Shown in pieces: positions 28,468 through 38,792 of a stretch of DNA of 64,000 nt (positions within the stretch are counted from its first letter, which is position 1; each line of letters opens with the position of its first letter). The position numbers were made by a program, and so were the translations under genes. The notes beneath the pieces are model-generated. The model ran no database searches. It had not been told where the DNA came from and worked only from the letters and a program-made list of their open reading frames with translations. The DNA comes from Phycicoccus sp. Root101. Its GTDB lineage: Bacteria > Actinomycetota > Actinomycetes > Actinomycetales > Dermatophilaceae. The stretch spans positions 1 to 64,000 of the forward strand of contig NZ_LMCM01000009.1 of NCBI RefSeq assembly GCF_001426245.1, in the 5' to 3' direction.

Positions 28468-29106
28468 TCAGAGGGTGCGGACCCAGTTCTCGAGGAGCGC
28501 CAGCCCGGCGTCCCCGGACTTCTCGGGGTGGAACTGCGTCGCCGACAGGGGGCCGTTCTCGACGGCCGCGACGAAGCGGCCACCGTGGTCGGCCCACGTG
28601 ACCTTGGGCGCCACCGCGGCGAACGCGCCGGTGGGCGGCTCCAGGACCCAGTCCTGCACGGCATACGAGTGGACGAAGTAGAAGCGCTCGGACTCGACGC
28701 CCGAGAACAGCCGTGAGTCGCCCGGTGCCTCGACCCCGCTCCAACCCATGTGCGGCACGACCTCGGCGCGGAGCCGGGCGACGGTGCCGGGCCACTCCCC
28801 GAGGCCCTCCTGGGGCGTGCCGGTGGGTTCGTCGGAACCGTCGAACAGGACCTGCATCCCCACGCAGACCCCGAGGACGGGCCGCCCCCCGGCCAGGCGG
28901 GTCTCGATGACGAGCGGCCCGTCGGCGGCACGCAGGCCGGCCATGCACGCGTGGAAGTTGCCGACACCGGGGACGAACAGCCCGTCGGACTCCAGGGCGA
29001 GGCGACGGTCACCCGTCAGCGTCACCTGCGCGCCGACGTGCTCGAGGGCACGCACCGCGGAGCGGACGTTGCCGCTGCCGTAGTCGAACACCACCACGTG
29101 TGCCAT
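28468..29106 (-). CDS. hisH: imidazole glycerol phosphate synthase glutaminase subunit
   Basis: A 212-residue class I glutamine amidotransferase that supplies ammonia to His[21 protein letters not shown] is the N-terminal start, [13 protein letters not shown] holds the nucleophile Cys, and [10 protein letters not shown] holds the His/Glu of the triad. The ATG shares one base with the stop of the preceding gene (TGATG). Its partner hisF is not in the window. Confidence 0.96.
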   Translation of the reverse strand: MAHVVVFDYGSGNVRSAVRALEHVGAQVTLTGDRRLALESDGLFVPGVGNFHACMAGLRAADGPLVIETRLAGGRPVLGVCVGMQVLFDGSDEPTGTPQEGLGEWPGTVARLRAEVVPHMGWSGVEAPGDSRLFSGVESERFYFVHSYAVQDWVLEPPTGAFAAVAPKVTWADHGGRFVAAVENGPLSATQFHPEKSGDAGLALLENWVRTL

Positions 29107-29729
29107 CAGCTCTCCTCCAGTTCGGCGCGGTGCTGCGCCTGCTCTGCCATGCGGGACTCGAAGCGCGCCACCGCCTGCGCGGTGGGTGCGACGACCTGTC
29201 CGCGGGGGTGGTCGGACGGTGCCAGCAGGTCGCCGCCGGGCAGGGACAGGACCTCGAGGACCCGCCGCAGGTACCGCAAAGCGTCGCCGGAGCCGTCCTT
29301 GAGGACCGCGTGGACCGCGGAAGGGCTGGTCCGGCTGTGCGCGGCCGCCACCAGCTCGGGCGGACGGGCCGGGTCGAGTCCCGGCGTGCGCAGCGGGCCG
29401 TTCTCGGGTTCCCACACCAGCCACCGGTGGCCGGCGCGGAACCCCTTGGCCTGCAGGCTGACCACCGCGCGGTGGTCGATGACGAACACCCCGATGGACG
29501 GCCGCAGCCGCAGGGGCACGGGCCGTCCCGCGAGCACCGTGACCGCGTCGTCGTACGGGGCCCGGGCGCGCGAGGAGCGCTCGGCCGGCAGCAGCGCCGT
29601 CCACTCCCCCAGCGGCACGACGTCGCAGGCGACGAGCCCCCTGCGGACCCAGCCGGACACGGGGCCGGGCTTGGCCCGCACCAGGAGCAGTCCGCGCGAG
29701 TCCCGCGCAGGCTGCCACGGGACGCTCAC
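29106..29729 (-). CDS. conserved hypothetical protein in the his operon
   Basis: I do not recognise this 207-residue protein. It is Arg/Pro/Ala-rich and soluble, with a hydrophobic strand-like middle ([20 protein letters not shown]), a Trp-rich [11 protein letters not shown], and a helical C-terminus ending in acidic residues. No catalytic motif or cysteine pair stands out. It overlaps hisB (GTGA) and hisH (TGATG), so it is translated with the pathway, and a link to histidine synthesis or its control is likely. Confidence 0.7.
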   Translation of the reverse strand: MSVPWQPARDSRGLLLVRAKPGPVSGWVRRGLVACDVVPLGEWTALLPAERSSRARAPYDDAVTVLAGRPVPLRLRPSIGVFVIDHRAVVSLQAKGFRAGHRWLVWEPENGPLRTPGLDPARPPELVAAAHSRTSPSAVHAVLKDGSGDALRYLRRVLEVLSLPGGDLLAPSDHPRGQVVAPTAQAVARFESRMAEQAQHRAELEES

Positions 29730-30340
29730 GTGGAGAGGCTGCCCTTCGCGCTGGGGACGCCGACCACCCGCGGGTCGCGGGCCACCGCGGCCCGCAGCGC
29801 GCGGGCGACCGCCTTGAACTGCGCCTCGACGACGTGGTGGGGGTCGCGTCCGGACAGCACCCGGACGTGCAGGGCGATGCCGGCGCGGTAGGCGAGGGAC
29901 TCCCAGACGTGACGGGTCAGGGAGCCGACGTAGTTGCCGCCGATGAGGACGTAGGCCTGGCCTTCCGGCTCACCGGTGTGGACGACGTAGGGCCGGCCCG
30001 CGACGTCGACGACGGCCTGCACCAGCGCCTCGTCGAGGGGCACGGTGGCGTCACCGAACCGGGAGATCCCGCTCTTGTCGCCGAGCGCCTCCCGCAGCGC
30101 GTCGCCGAGCACGATCGCGACGTCCTCGACGGTGTGGTGCGCGTCGACGTCGACGTCGCCCGTGGCCTTGATGCGCAGGTCGATCAGCGAGTGCTTGGCC
30201 AACGAGGTGAGCATGTGGTCGTAGAACCGCACACCGGTCGACACGTCGGCGACGCCCGTGCCGTCGAGGTCCAGCTCGAGCTCGACGCTCGACTCGGACG
30301 TCGAGCGGCTCAGCGAGACCCTGCGGTCACCTGCGGTCAC
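29726..30340 (-). CDS. hisB: imidazoleglycerol-phosphate dehydratase
   Basis: A 204-residue monofunctional [38 protein letters not shown] and the later HVWESLA and [12 protein letters not shown] supply the manganese-binding His/Glu clusters. The start GTG overlaps the hisC stop as GTGA. No phosphatase domain is fused, unlike the enterobacterial enzyme. Confidence 0.97.
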   Translation of the reverse strand: MTAGDRRVSLSRSTSESSVELELDLDGTGVADVSTGVRFYDHMLTSLAKHSLIDLRIKATGDVDVDAHHTVEDVAIVLGDALREALGDKSGISRFGDATVPLDEALVQAVVDVAGRPYVVHTGEPEGQAYVLIGGNYVGSLTRHVWESLAYRAGIALHVRVLSGRDPHHVVEAQFKAVARALRAAVARDPRVVGVPSAKGSLST

Positions 30341-31470
30341 GACGGGCTCCTGTCCGTGGCTGTTGCAGCGATCTCGGCCACGGCGGCCAGGAACGCGTCC
30401 GTCTCGGCCGGGGTCCCGGCCGTCACACGAAGATAGTGGGGAATGCCGACGTCGCGGACCAGCACCCCGCGGTCCAGCAGCGCGCGCCACGTCGCGGCAG
30501 CGTCGACGAGTCCGCCGAAGAGCACGAAGTTGGCGTCGCTGGCGACCGGGTCGTAGCCGAGGGCGGCCAGCTCGGCGACCATCCGATCGCGCTGCTCCTT
30601 GATGACCTCGACGGTCCCGAGCATCTGGTCGGCGTGCGCGAGGGCCCCCAGCGCGATGGCCTGCGTCGGCGCCGACAGGTGGTACGGGAGACGCACCAGC
30701 CGCAGCGCGTCCACGAGGGCGGGGTCGGCGGCGAGGTAGCCGAGCCGTCCCCCCGCGAACGCGAACGCCTTGCTCATGGTGCGCGTCACGACGAGCCTCG
30801 GTCGTCCCTCGAGGAGGGTCAGGGCGCTCGGGGTGCCGGGGCGGGCGAACTCGGCGTAGGCCTCGTCCACGACGACCACGGCCCGCTCCGCCGCGGCATA
30901 CACGGCCTCGACGACGTCGAGCGGCAACGCGGTGCCGGTGGGGTTGTTCGGTGAGCAGAGGAAGACCACGTGCGGCTGGTGCGCCCGCACCTGCTCCACC
31001 GCCGACTCCACGGTGAGGTCGAACGGTGCGTCGGTCCCCTGCCCTCGCAGCCCGTCGACCCACGTCGTGCCCACGCCGGTGCTGATGAGCGGGTGCATGG
31101 AGTAGGCGGGGGTGAAGCCCAGGGCCGTCCGGTCCGGGCCGCCGAAGGCCAGCACGAGGTGCTGGAGGACCTCGTTGGAGCCGTTGCCGGCCCACAGCTG
31201 GGCCGGCTCCAGCGCCACCCCCGTGGTGGAGGACAGGTATGCCGCGAGGGCGGTCCGCAGGTCCGTGAACTCCCGGTCTGGGTACCGGTTGAGGTCCGGT
31301 GCCACGGCGGCCACGCGGGCGGTGATGTCGGCCACGACGTCGGGCGGCACCGGGTAGGAGCTCTCGTTGGTGTTGAGGCGCACGGGCACGTCGAGCTGGG
31401 GCGCGCCGTAGGGGCTCGCGCCACGCAGGTCGGGGCGCAGCAGCTCCTCGAGGGGTGTCAGGTCGCTCAC
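30337..31470 (-). CDS. hisC: histidinol-phosphate aminotransferase
   Basis: A 377-residue PLP aminotransferase. [15 protein letters not shown] opens the substrate site, [15 protein letters not shown] binds phosphate, CSPNNPTGT and [10 protein letters not shown] position the PLP ring, and [17 protein letters not shown] contains the Schiff-base Lys. The GTG start follows hisD by 14 bases. A longer frame upstream is spurious. Confidence 0.96.
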   Translation of the reverse strand: MSDLTPLEELLRPDLRGASPYGAPQLDVPVRLNTNESSYPVPPDVVADITARVAAVAPDLNRYPDREFTDLRTALAAYLSSTTGVALEPAQLWAGNGSNEVLQHLVLAFGGPDRTALGFTPAYSMHPLISTGVGTTWVDGLRGQGTDAPFDLTVESAVEQVRAHQPHVVFLCSPNNPTGTALPLDVVEAVYAAAERAVVVVDEAYAEFARPGTPSALTLLEGRPRLVVTRTMSKAFAFAGGRLGYLAADPALVDALRLVRLPYHLSAPTQAIALGALAHADQMLGTVEVIKEQRDRMVAELAALGYDPVASDANFVLFGGLVDAAATWRALLDRGVLVRDVGIPHYLRVTAGTPAETDAFLAAVAEIAATATDRSPS

Positions 31471-31484
31471 GACGTCCGCCCCGC

Positions 31485-32825
31485 TCAGGATGCGTCGAAG
31501 CGGGCCGTGACCGCCTCGCCGTGTGCGGGCAGGTCCTCGGCCTGGGAGAGCGTCACGACGTGGTGCGCGACCTCCTCGAGGGCGGACCGGCTGTAGTCGA
31601 CGACGTGGATGCCACGCAGGAAGGACTGCACGGACAAGCCGCTGCTGTGGCAGGCGCACCCGCCGGTGGGCAGCACGTGGTTGGACCCGGCGATGTAGTC
31701 GCCCAGGCTCACGGGTGAGTACGGGCCGACGAAGACCGCGCCGGCGTTGCGCACCCGGGCGGCGACCGAGGACGCGTCCCGCGTCTGGATCTCCAGGTGC
31801 TCCGCGGCGTAGGCGTTGACGACGTCCAGGCCTCGCTCGAGGTCGTCCACGAGGACGACGCCGGACTGCGGGCCGGTGAGGGCGGTGCGCACGCGCTCCG
31901 CGTGCTTGGTCGCCGGGACCCGGCGCTCCACGGCCGCGGCGACCGCAGCGGCGAGCTCCGGGCTGTCGGTCACGAGGACCGATGCGGCGTTCGGGTCGTG
32001 CTCGGCCTGGCTGATGAGGTCGGCCGCGACGTGCACCGGGTCGGCGGAGTCGTCGGCGAGGACGGCGATCTCGGTGGTCCCGGCCTCCGAGTCGATGCCG
32101 ATCAGGCCCTTGAGCAGGCGCTTGGCGGCCGTGACGTAGACGTTGCCGGGGCCGGTGACGAGGTTGACGGGCTCGGCCACGACGGCCTCCTCGCCCTCTC
32201 CGTCGGTGAACCCGTAGGCGAACGCGGCGACCGCCTGGGCACCACCCACGGCATACACCTCGTCGACGCCCAGCAGCGCGCAGGCGGCGAGGACGGTCGG
32301 GTGGGGGTAACCGGTGAAGACGCCCGTGTTCTCGCGCTGGGGCGGGCTGGCGACGGCCAGCGAGCCGACCTCGGCGATCTGGGCGGGGACGACGTTCATC
32401 ACGACGCTGGAGGGGTAGACCGCACGGCCACCGGGCACGTAGAGGCCGACGCGGTCGACGGGGACCCAGCGCTCGCTGACGGTGCCACCCTCGGCGACCG
32501 TGGTCGTCGTGGTGGTGCGGCGCTGGTCCTCGTGGACGATGCGCGCCCTGCGGATCGACTCCTCGAGCGCGGTCCGCACGTCCGGGGCCAGGGTGTCGAG
32601 GGCCGCGGCGATGACGTCGGCGGGCACGCGCAGGCTCGTGGGGCGGACCCCGTCGAACCGCTCCCCGAGGTCGTAGAGGGCCTCGGCGCCGCGGTGGCGC
32701 ACGTCCTCGCACAGCGGCCGGACGGTCTCGACCGCCGCCGCGACGTCGAACTCGGCGCGGGGCAGGAGGTGGCGCAGCTCGCGGACACCGAGCACGCGTC
32801 CGCGCAGGTCGATCGTGGACATCAT
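31485..32825 (-). CDS. hisD: histidinol dehydrogenase
   Basis: A 446-residue zinc enzyme that oxidises L-histidinol to histidine with two [61 protein letters not shown] and [10 protein letters not shown] are the family landmarks, the last three with zinc and catalytic residues. It is the first gene of the his cluster. Two ATGs open it; the first lies 7 bases after a TAGACT -10, so the mRNA is probably leaderless. Confidence 0.97.
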   Translation of the reverse strand: MMSTIDLRGRVLGVRELRHLLPRAEFDVAAAVETVRPLCEDVRHRGAEALYDLGERFDGVRPTSLRVPADVIAAALDTLAPDVRTALEESIRRARIVHEDQRRTTTTTTVAEGGTVSERWVPVDRVGLYVPGGRAVYPSSVVMNVVPAQIAEVGSLAVASPPQRENTGVFTGYPHPTVLAACALLGVDEVYAVGGAQAVAAFAYGFTDGEGEEAVVAEPVNLVTGPGNVYVTAAKRLLKGLIGIDSEAGTTEIAVLADDSADPVHVAADLISQAEHDPNAASVLVTDSPELAAAVAAAVERRVPATKHAERVRTALTGPQSGVVLVDDLERGLDVVNAYAAEHLEIQTRDASSVAARVRNAGAVFVGPYSPVSLGDYIAGSNHVLPTGGCACHSSGLSVQSFLRGIHVVDYSRSALEEVAHHVVTLSQAEDLPAHGEAVTARFDAS

Positions 32826-32832
32826 GGGGCCA

Positions 32833-32838
32833 AGTCTA
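32833..32838 (-). promoter_or_regulatory. -10 element for leaderless his operon transcript
   Basis: TAGACT on the minus strand, 7 bases before the hisD ATG at 32825, too close for a Shine-Dalgarno. The same spacing recurs at many genes of this window. The MFS gene stop lies only about 30 bases upstream, so the his operon has its own promoter. Confidence 0.6.
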
Positions 32839-32869
32839 GGCGGGGCCGTTCGCGGCTCCTGTGGCGGTC

Positions 32870-34270
32870 TCAGCCCCCGGAGCCCTGGCGTGGCATGAGC
32901 GGGTCCGTCGGGACCTCGGGGCCCACCCGCGGGTCCGGGCCAAGCCCGCCCGCACCCGGGCGGCTCGTGGAGCCGTCGGGGTCCACCTGCCCGTCAGCGC
33001 TGCGGGCGTCGTGGCGGAAGGTCGCCTCGATGCTGTCGGCCACCTCGTCGCGGGGCCACCGAGCAGCCAGCAGTACGAGCACGCCGAGGGTGATCACCGC
33101 GCAGATACCGACCGCGGCCGCGGCCGAGGTGTGCTCGGAGATCCACCCCGCCGCGAGGAAGCAGACGCCCGTCACGCCGACGGACATGGCCCCCGCGAGA
33201 CCGAACACGCGGCCCCTCATCGTGGGTGGGACCAGCAGGGTGAAGGCCGACTGGAGCGGCAGCATGTAGCACTGGAGGGCGCCCGAGAGGAACCACGCCA
33301 CCCACACCACGGGCAGCGGCGGCTCGAAGATCGTCGCGAGCAACGGCAGCGGCATGAGCACCGCGAGGCGCATGACGAGCCGGAACTGGCGCTCGGCGGG
33401 GAGCCTGGCGATGAGCAGCACACCGACGACTGCACCGAGGATGGGCGCGGCCATGAGCAGGCCGCCCCACGAGGACGAGCCGCTGTGCTGGGTGCCGTAC
33501 GGCAGGGCGACGGCCTCGGGTGCGGCGATGGCCAGGGCGCTGGCGAGCGAGAGCAGCAGCAGCATGGTCAGGACGCGGCTGGAACGGATCTGCTGCCAGC
33601 CGTGGGCCAGGTCGCCGGCCAGGCTGTAGAGCGGGGTCTCCGTGGTCTCGGCCAGCGACCTCGGCGGAGTGATCCACATGAGCAGGGCGGCACCGAGCAC
33701 GAAGGTGGCCAGGTCGAGCAGGAGGGCCTGGGTGTCCCCGATGACCCCGACGATGACACCACCGATGGCCAAGCCGATGGCCTGGTTGATCTGGGTGGCG
33801 AGGGTGTTCAGCCCGAACGCGCGGGCGTAGAGCCGGCGGTCGGGGAAGATGTCGGTGAGCAGCACCTGGCCGGCCGTGATGGCCGGACCGCCGACGAACT
33901 CGAGCACGAACACGATCGACAGCACGAGCGCGAGCGACTCGGTCGTCGACACGGTCGCGATCAGGGCCAGGACGAGCAGCGCGCGCAGGAGGTGCGTGCC
34001 GACCATGACGGTCCGTGCGGGCCAGCGGTCGCACAGGGGCGACAGCAGTGCCCTGCCGAGGATGCTCGGCACCAAGGACACGGCGAACGTGGCCGCCGTG
34101 GCGAGGGCCGAACCGGTCCAGGCGAACACGACCGAGGCGATCGTGATGCGGGCGATGTAGTCGCCCCACGTCGACAGCGTGGCGGCCATGAAGACGGGCA
34201 GGAACACCGGGGCGCGAAGCACCTCGGTGTACGAGGGCACCACAACGGCACCGTCCCTGCCCCTGACCAT
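32870..34270 (-). CDS. MFS transporter
   Basis: A 466-residue membrane protein with about 12 hydrophobic segments, resembling the transmembrane-secretion-effector/enterobactin-exporter branch of the [23 protein letters not shown] follows the second segment. The last 60 residues form a polar Asp/Pro/Gly-rich cytosolic tail. The start ATG lies 18 bases after the glnE stop, so it may be transcribed with glnA-glnE. Substrate unknown. Confidence 0.85.
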   Translation of the reverse strand: MVRGRDGAVVVPSYTEVLRAPVFLPVFMAATLSTWGDYIARITIASVVFAWTGSALATAATFAVSLVPSILGRALLSPLCDRWPARTVMVGTHLLRALLVLALIATVSTTESLALVLSIVFVLEFVGGPAITAGQVLLTDIFPDRRLYARAFGLNTLATQINQAIGLAIGGVIVGVIGDTQALLLDLATFVLGAALLMWITPPRSLAETTETPLYSLAGDLAHGWQQIRSSRVLTMLLLLSLASALAIAAPEAVALPYGTQHSGSSSWGGLLMAAPILGAVVGVLLIARLPAERQFRLVMRLAVLMPLPLLATIFEPPLPVVWVAWFLSGALQCYMLPLQSAFTLLVPPTMRGRVFGLAGAMSVGVTGVCFLAAGWISEHTSAAAAVGICAVITLGVLVLLAARWPRDEVADSIEATFRHDARSADGQVDPDGSTSRPGAGGLGPDPRVGPEVPTDPLMPRQGSGG

Positions 34271-34287
34271 GCGCCGACCGTACCTCG

Positions 34288-37200
34288 CTACCGCGAACCG
34301 TAAAAGTCGAACTCGGTCACCGTCCGGGCGTGTCGGGCCGCCCGGCGGTACCGGCCCGCGAGGTCTGCTCCGGAGCCCGGATCGCCACCGAGGATGCGGC
34401 TCACGCCGTCGGCGACCCGCAGGTCGGAGGGCACGCTGTCGACGGGCCGGCCGCGGTAGAGCACCGCGGCGTTGCGCAGCCGGGAGGCCAGGGTCCAGGA
34501 CTCCCGCAGGGCCTCGGCGTGCTCGGCGCTGATGAGTCCGGCGCCCTCGGCCGCCTCGAGCGCAGGCAATGTGCTCGTGGTCCGCAGGCCCGGCACGTCG
34601 TGGGCGTGCTGCATCTGGAGCAGCTGGATCGTCCACTCGACGTCGGTCAGGCCACCGCGCCCGAGCTTGAAATGGCTCTTGGGGTCGGCCCCGCGGGGCA
34701 GCCGTTCGGCCTCCATGCGCGCCTTGAGGCGGCGGATCTCCCGGACCTGATCGGGGGTGAGCCCGGCGTCCGGCCAACGCAAGGGGTCGATCAGCTCGAC
34801 GAACCGCTCCCCCAGCCCCACGTCGCCGGCGATGGGGGTCGCGCGCAGCAGCGCCTGCGACTCCCAGGTGAGCGACCAGCGCGAGTAGTAGGCGCGGTAG
34901 CTCTCCAGGCTCCGCACGAGGGGTCCGTTCTTGCCCTCGGGGCGCAGGTCGGCGTCGAGCCCCAGCCCGGTGTCGGGTCCGGCACCGCCGAGCAGGCGGC
35001 GCAGCTCCTGCACCGTGGCGAGGGCCTGGTCCTGGGCGGCGGCCTCGGAGGCGCCCTCGACGGGCTCGTGGACGAACAGCACGTCGGCGTCGGAGCCGTA
35101 CCCCACTTCGCCGCCCCCGAGCCGTCCCATGCCGACGACGAGCAGCCGGGTGGCGGGCGGGCCGTGCTGCTCCGCCACGACGCGGACGGCCACGGACAGC
35201 GCGGCCTCGAGGAGCGCGGCCACGAGGTCCGTCAGCGCGGTGCCGACCTCGCGCAGGTCCAGCTGCCCCGTCAGGTCGGCGACGGCGATCCGGAAGAGCT
35301 CCTGGCGGCGCAGGCTCCGCGCTGCGCGGACGGCCCGGTCCGGGTCCTCCTGACGACCTGCAGCGGCGGTCATCCGCTTGACCAGGTCGGCGCGCGGCAG
35401 GGGCGTGAGCCCCCCGGTCTCGCCGAGGATCGCGACGGACTCGGGGGCACCGACGAGGAGGTCGGCGGCATACCGGCTGCGCCCGAGGACGTGCGCCAGC
35501 CGCTCGGCGGCCGTGCCCTCGTCGCGCAGGAGGCGCAGGTACCAGTGGGTCGAGCCGAGCTCCTCGCTCACCTTCCGGAAGGCCAGGAGCCCTCCGTCGG
35601 GGTCGGCCTCGTCGGCGAACCACGCCAGCATCACCGGCAGGAGGGTGCGCTGGATGGCCGCACGGCGGCTCACGCCTGAGGTGAGTGCCTCGAGGTGGCG
35701 GATGGCACCGGCGGGGTCACGGAAGCCGAGCGCCGCGAGCCGCTCGCGGGCGGCCTCCGGACCGAGGCGGGCCTCGGAGCTGCTCAGCTTGGCGACGGCA
35801 GCCAGCAGGGGCCGGTAGAAGAGGCGCTCGTGGATGCGGCGGACCTCGCGCGCCTGCTGCTGCCACTGCGTGACGACCGCCTTGGCGGGGTCCGAGCGGT
35901 GTCCCAGCGCCCGACCGAGGCGGCGCAGGTCCGCCTCCCCCGTCGGCATGAGGTGCGTCCGCCGGAGCCGGAACAGCTGGATGCGGTGCTCGAGGGTGCG
36001 CAGCAGGCGGTAGGCGTCGTCGAGCGTGGCGGCGTCCTCGCGCCCGACGTACCCGCCCCGCGCGAGCGCGTCCAGGGCCTCGAGGGTCGTGCCGGAGCGC
36101 AGCGAGTCGTCGGAGCGGCCGTGGACGAGCTGGAGCAGCTGCACGCTGAACTCGACGTCACGCAGCCCGCCGGGACCGAGCTTGAGCTGGCGGTCCGCCT
36201 CAGCGGCGGGGACGTGCTGCTCCACGCGGCGCCGCATCGACTGGACGTCCTCGACGAAGTTCTCGCGGGACGCGGCCTGCCACACCATGGGGCGGACGGC
36301 GTCGAGGTAGGCCTCCCCGAGCGCGCGGTCGCCGGCCACCGGACGCGCCTTGAGCAGGGCCTGGAACTCCCAGGTCTTCGCCCAGCGCTCGTAGTAGGCG
36401 CGGTGGCTCTCGATGGTCCGCACCAGGGGCCCGTTCTTGCCCTCGGGGCGCAGCGCCGCGTCGACTGGCCACAGGGTGCCCTCGCCGGTCGAGGTGGAGC
36501 AGGCGCGCATGAGGTGGGTGGCCAGCGAGGTCGCGGCACCGATGGCGCGCGCCTCCTCGACGCCCTCGCGCGGCTCGGCCACGAAGATGACGTCGACGTC
36601 GCTGACGTAGTTGAGCTCGCGCCCACCGGTCTTCCCCATGCCGATCACGGTGAAGTCGCACAGGTCGGCGTCCTCCCCGACGTGCTGACGGGCGATCTCC
36701 AGGGCGGCCTCGAGGGCAGCCTCCGCGAGGTCGGCGAGCGCTGCCGCCGCCTCCGGCAGGGCTGCGGGCGGGTCGTCCGTCGTGAGGTCCAGGGCCGCGA
36801 TCCCGAGCAGCTGCCGTCGATAGCCGATCCGCAGCGCGTCGTATGCCGTGCGGTCACCGGGGTCCCGGACCGCGTCCACGAGGTCGTGGACGCGCTGCGC
36901 GGGGGTGCGGGGTGCGGCCTCGGTGACGCTGCGCCAGTGCTCGGGGTGCGCGACCAGGTGGTCGGCGAGCGCGGTCGAGGCACCGAGCACGGCGAACAGC
37001 CGGTCGCGGGCCGGGCCGGAGTGGCGCAGGGCCGCGACGAGGCCGCTGACCTCCACGCCCGTCCCGGACTCGGCGTCGCGTCGCTTCGGCTCGCCGGCAC
37101 GCAGCGACTCCATCAGCCGCACCAGGCTGAGCAGCGCCAGGTCGGGGTCGGCGACCGCGGACAGGGCGTCCGGCAGGCCGTCGTTGAAGAGGTCGTCGAA

Positions 37201-37323
37201 CGGGTCGACGAGTCCCGCGAGCGCCCGGTCGGCCAGGAGCTGCTCGGCGCGCGGCGGGTCGGCGAAGCCGAGCCGAGCCAGGGTCGCGGTCTGGGAGACC
37301 GCCCGGCCGGCCATCACGACCAC
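34288..37323 (-). CDS. glnE: bifunctional glutamine synthetase adenylyltransferase/deadenylase
   Basis: A 1011-residue enzyme that adds and removes AMP on glutamine synthetase. It has two nucleotidyltransferase domains, each with a metal-binding Asp pair: GMGKTGGRELNYVSDVDVIF (about residue 230) and GMGRLGGGEVGYGSDADVLF (about 730). Each is followed by RPEGKNGPLV and a helical PII-responsive region. The start is GTG at 37323 or ATG at 37314. It lies 76 bp downstream of the glutamine synthetase gene, as in mycobacteria. Confidence 0.96.
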   Translation of the reverse strand: MVVMAGRAVSQTATLARLGFADPPRAEQLLADRALAGLVDPFDDLFNDGLPDALSAVADPDLALLSLVRLMESLRAGEPKRRDAESGTGVEVSGLVAALRHSGPARDRLFAVLGASTALADHLVAHPEHWRSVTEAAPRTPAQRVHDLVDAVRDPGDRTAYDALRIGYRRQLLGIAALDLTTDDPPAALPEAAAALADLAEAALEAALEIARQHVGEDADLCDFTVIGMGKTGGRELNYVSDVDVIFVAEPREGVEEARAIGAATSLATHLMRACSTSTGEGTLWPVDAALRPEGKNGPLVRTIESHRAYYERWAKTWEFQALLKARPVAGDRALGEAYLDAVRPMVWQAASRENFVEDVQSMRRRVEQHVPAAEADRQLKLGPGGLRDVEFSVQLLQLVHGRSDDSLRSGTTLEALDALARGGYVGREDAATLDDAYRLLRTLEHRIQLFRLRRTHLMPTGEADLRRLGRALGHRSDPAKAVVTQWQQQAREVRRIHERLFYRPLLAAVAKLSSSEARLGPEAARERLAALGFRDPAGAIRHLEALTSGVSRRAAIQRTLLPVMLAWFADEADPDGGLLAFRKVSEELGSTHWYLRLLRDEGTAAERLAHVLGRSRYAADLLVGAPESVAILGETGGLTPLPRADLVKRMTAAAGRQEDPDRAVRAARSLRRQELFRIAVADLTGQLDLREVGTALTDLVAALLEAALSVAVRVVAEQHGPPATRLLVVGMGRLGGGEVGYGSDADVLFVHEPVEGASEAAAQDQALATVQELRRLLGGAGPDTGLGLDADLRPEGKNGPLVRSLESYRAYYSRWSLTWESQALLRATPIAGDVGLGERFVELIDPLRWPDAGLTPDQVREIRRLKARMEAERLPRGADPKSHFKLGRGGLTDVEWTIQLLQMQHAHDVPGLRTTSTLPALEAAEGAGLISAEHAEALRESWTLASRLRNAAVLYRGRPVDSVPSDLRVADGVSRILGGDPGSGADLAGRYRRAARHARTVTEFDFYGSR

Positions 37324-37399
37324 GCGCCGCGTGACCGGAGGGGACCGGCCTGCCGCCGGCCGCGCCGTGGCGGACGCGGTCCCGGCGCGATACCGGTCC

Positions 37400-38737
37400 T
37401 CACAGTCCGGGCAGGTAGCGCTCGAGCTCGAACCGGGTGATCTCGCCGCGGTAGTCGTCCCACTCGGCGCGCTTGTTGCGCAGGAAGAAGTCGAACACGT
37501 GCTCGCCGAGGGTGTCGGCGACGAGGTCGCTCTTCTCCATCACCCGGATGGCCTCGTGCAGGGACGTCGGCAGCGGCTCGATGCCCATCGCCTGGCGCTC
37601 GGCCGACGTCAGGCCCCACACGTCGTCCTCGGTCTCGGGCGGCAGCTCGTAGTCCTCCTCGATCCCCTTGAGGCCCGCGGACAGCATGAGCGCGAACGCC
37701 AGGTAGGGGTTGCAGGCCGCGTCCAGGGTGCGCACCTCGACCCGGCTGCTCTGTCCCTTGGTCGGCTTGTACATCGGGACACGGACCATCGCGGACCGGT
37801 TGTTGTGGCCCCAGGTCAGGTGGGCCGGCGCCTCGCCGCCACCCCAGAGGCGCTTGTAGGAGTTCACCCACTGGTTGGTCACGGCCGTGATCTCGGCGCC
37901 GTGGCGCAGCAGGCCGGCGATGAATTGACGGCCCACCTTGCTCAGCTGGTAGGGCGCCCCGGCCTCGTAGAAGGCGTTGCTGTCGCCGTCGAAGAGGGAC
38001 ATGTGGGTGTGCATGCCGGAGCCGGGGTGGTCGGCGAACGGCTTGGGCATGAAGGAGGCGAAGATGCCCTGCTCGAGCGCGACCTCCTTGATGACCGTCC
38101 GGAACGTCATGATGTTGTCGGCGGTGGAGAGGGCGTCGGCGTAGCGCAGGTCGATCTCGTTCTGCCCCGGCCCGCCCTCGTGGTGGCTGAACTCCACCGA
38201 GATGCCCATCGACTCGAGCATCGTGATCGCGGCGCGGCGGAAGTCGTGCCCGGTGCCGTGCGGGACGTGGTCGAAGTACCCGGCCTGGTCGACCGGTTCC
38301 GGGCTGTCACCGGGCGTGAAGCCCTGCTTGAGGAGGTAGAACTCGATCTCGGGGTGCGTGTAGAACGTGAACCCGAGGTCGGACGCCTTCCCCAGCGCGC
38401 GCTGCAGGACGTGGCGGGGGTCGGCGAAGCTGGGCGAGCCGTCGGGGAGGGTGATGTCGCAGAACATCCGGGCCGTGCCCGGGTTCTCACCGCGCCACGG
38501 GAGCACCTGGAACGTCGCCGGGTCCGGCTTGGCCAGCATGTCGGCCTCGTAGACGCGCGCGAAGCCCTCGATCGCCGAGCCGTCGAACCCGATGCCCTCG
38601 GCGAACGCGCCCTCCAGCTCGGCCGGCGCGACGGCCACCGACTTCAGGGTCCCGAGCACATCGGTGAACCACAACCGCACGAAGCGGATGTCCCGCTCCT
38701 CGATGGTGCGAAGGACGAACTCCTGCTGACGATCCAT
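37400..38737 (-). CDS. glnA2: glutamine synthetase, GlnA2 type
   Basis: A 445-residue type I glutamine synthetase that closely resembles the mycobacterial GlnA2 I remember, also a glnE neighbour. EGIGFDGSAIEGFARV, HPEIEFYLL, HHEGGPGQNEIDLRYAD, ADHPGSGMHTHMSL, GGGEAPAHLTWGHNNRSA and DAACNPYLAF are active-site segments. A Tyr sits in EEDYELPPE, where the adenylylation Tyr lies in classical GS. In Streptomyces the GlnA2 homologue is reported to glutamylate polyamines, so the amine substrate is not certain. Confidence 0.93.
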   Translation of the reverse strand: MDRQQEFVLRTIEERDIRFVRLWFTDVLGTLKSVAVAPAELEGAFAEGIGFDGSAIEGFARVYEADMLAKPDPATFQVLPWRGENPGTARMFCDITLPDGSPSFADPRHVLQRALGKASDLGFTFYTHPEIEFYLLKQGFTPGDSPEPVDQAGYFDHVPHGTGHDFRRAAITMLESMGISVEFSHHEGGPGQNEIDLRYADALSTADNIMTFRTVIKEVALEQGIFASFMPKPFADHPGSGMHTHMSLFDGDSNAFYEAGAPYQLSKVGRQFIAGLLRHGAEITAVTNQWVNSYKRLWGGGEAPAHLTWGHNNRSAMVRVPMYKPTKGQSSRVEVRTLDAACNPYLAFALMLSAGLKGIEEDYELPPETEDDVWGLTSAERQAMGIEPLPTSLHEAIRVMEKSDLVADTLGEHVFDFFLRNKRAEWDDYRGEITRFELERYLPGL

Positions 38738-38792
38738 GGGGGTGATCCTGCCCTAGAAGGGTGACGCGGGGGGTGCCGCACCACCGTGGTGT

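Noticed and set aside
30326-30340. Short direct repeat CTGCGGTCAC at the hisB start as an operator
   Set aside because: It lies in the overlap of hisC and hisB and simply encodes T-A-G-D-R; no regulatory logic is evident.
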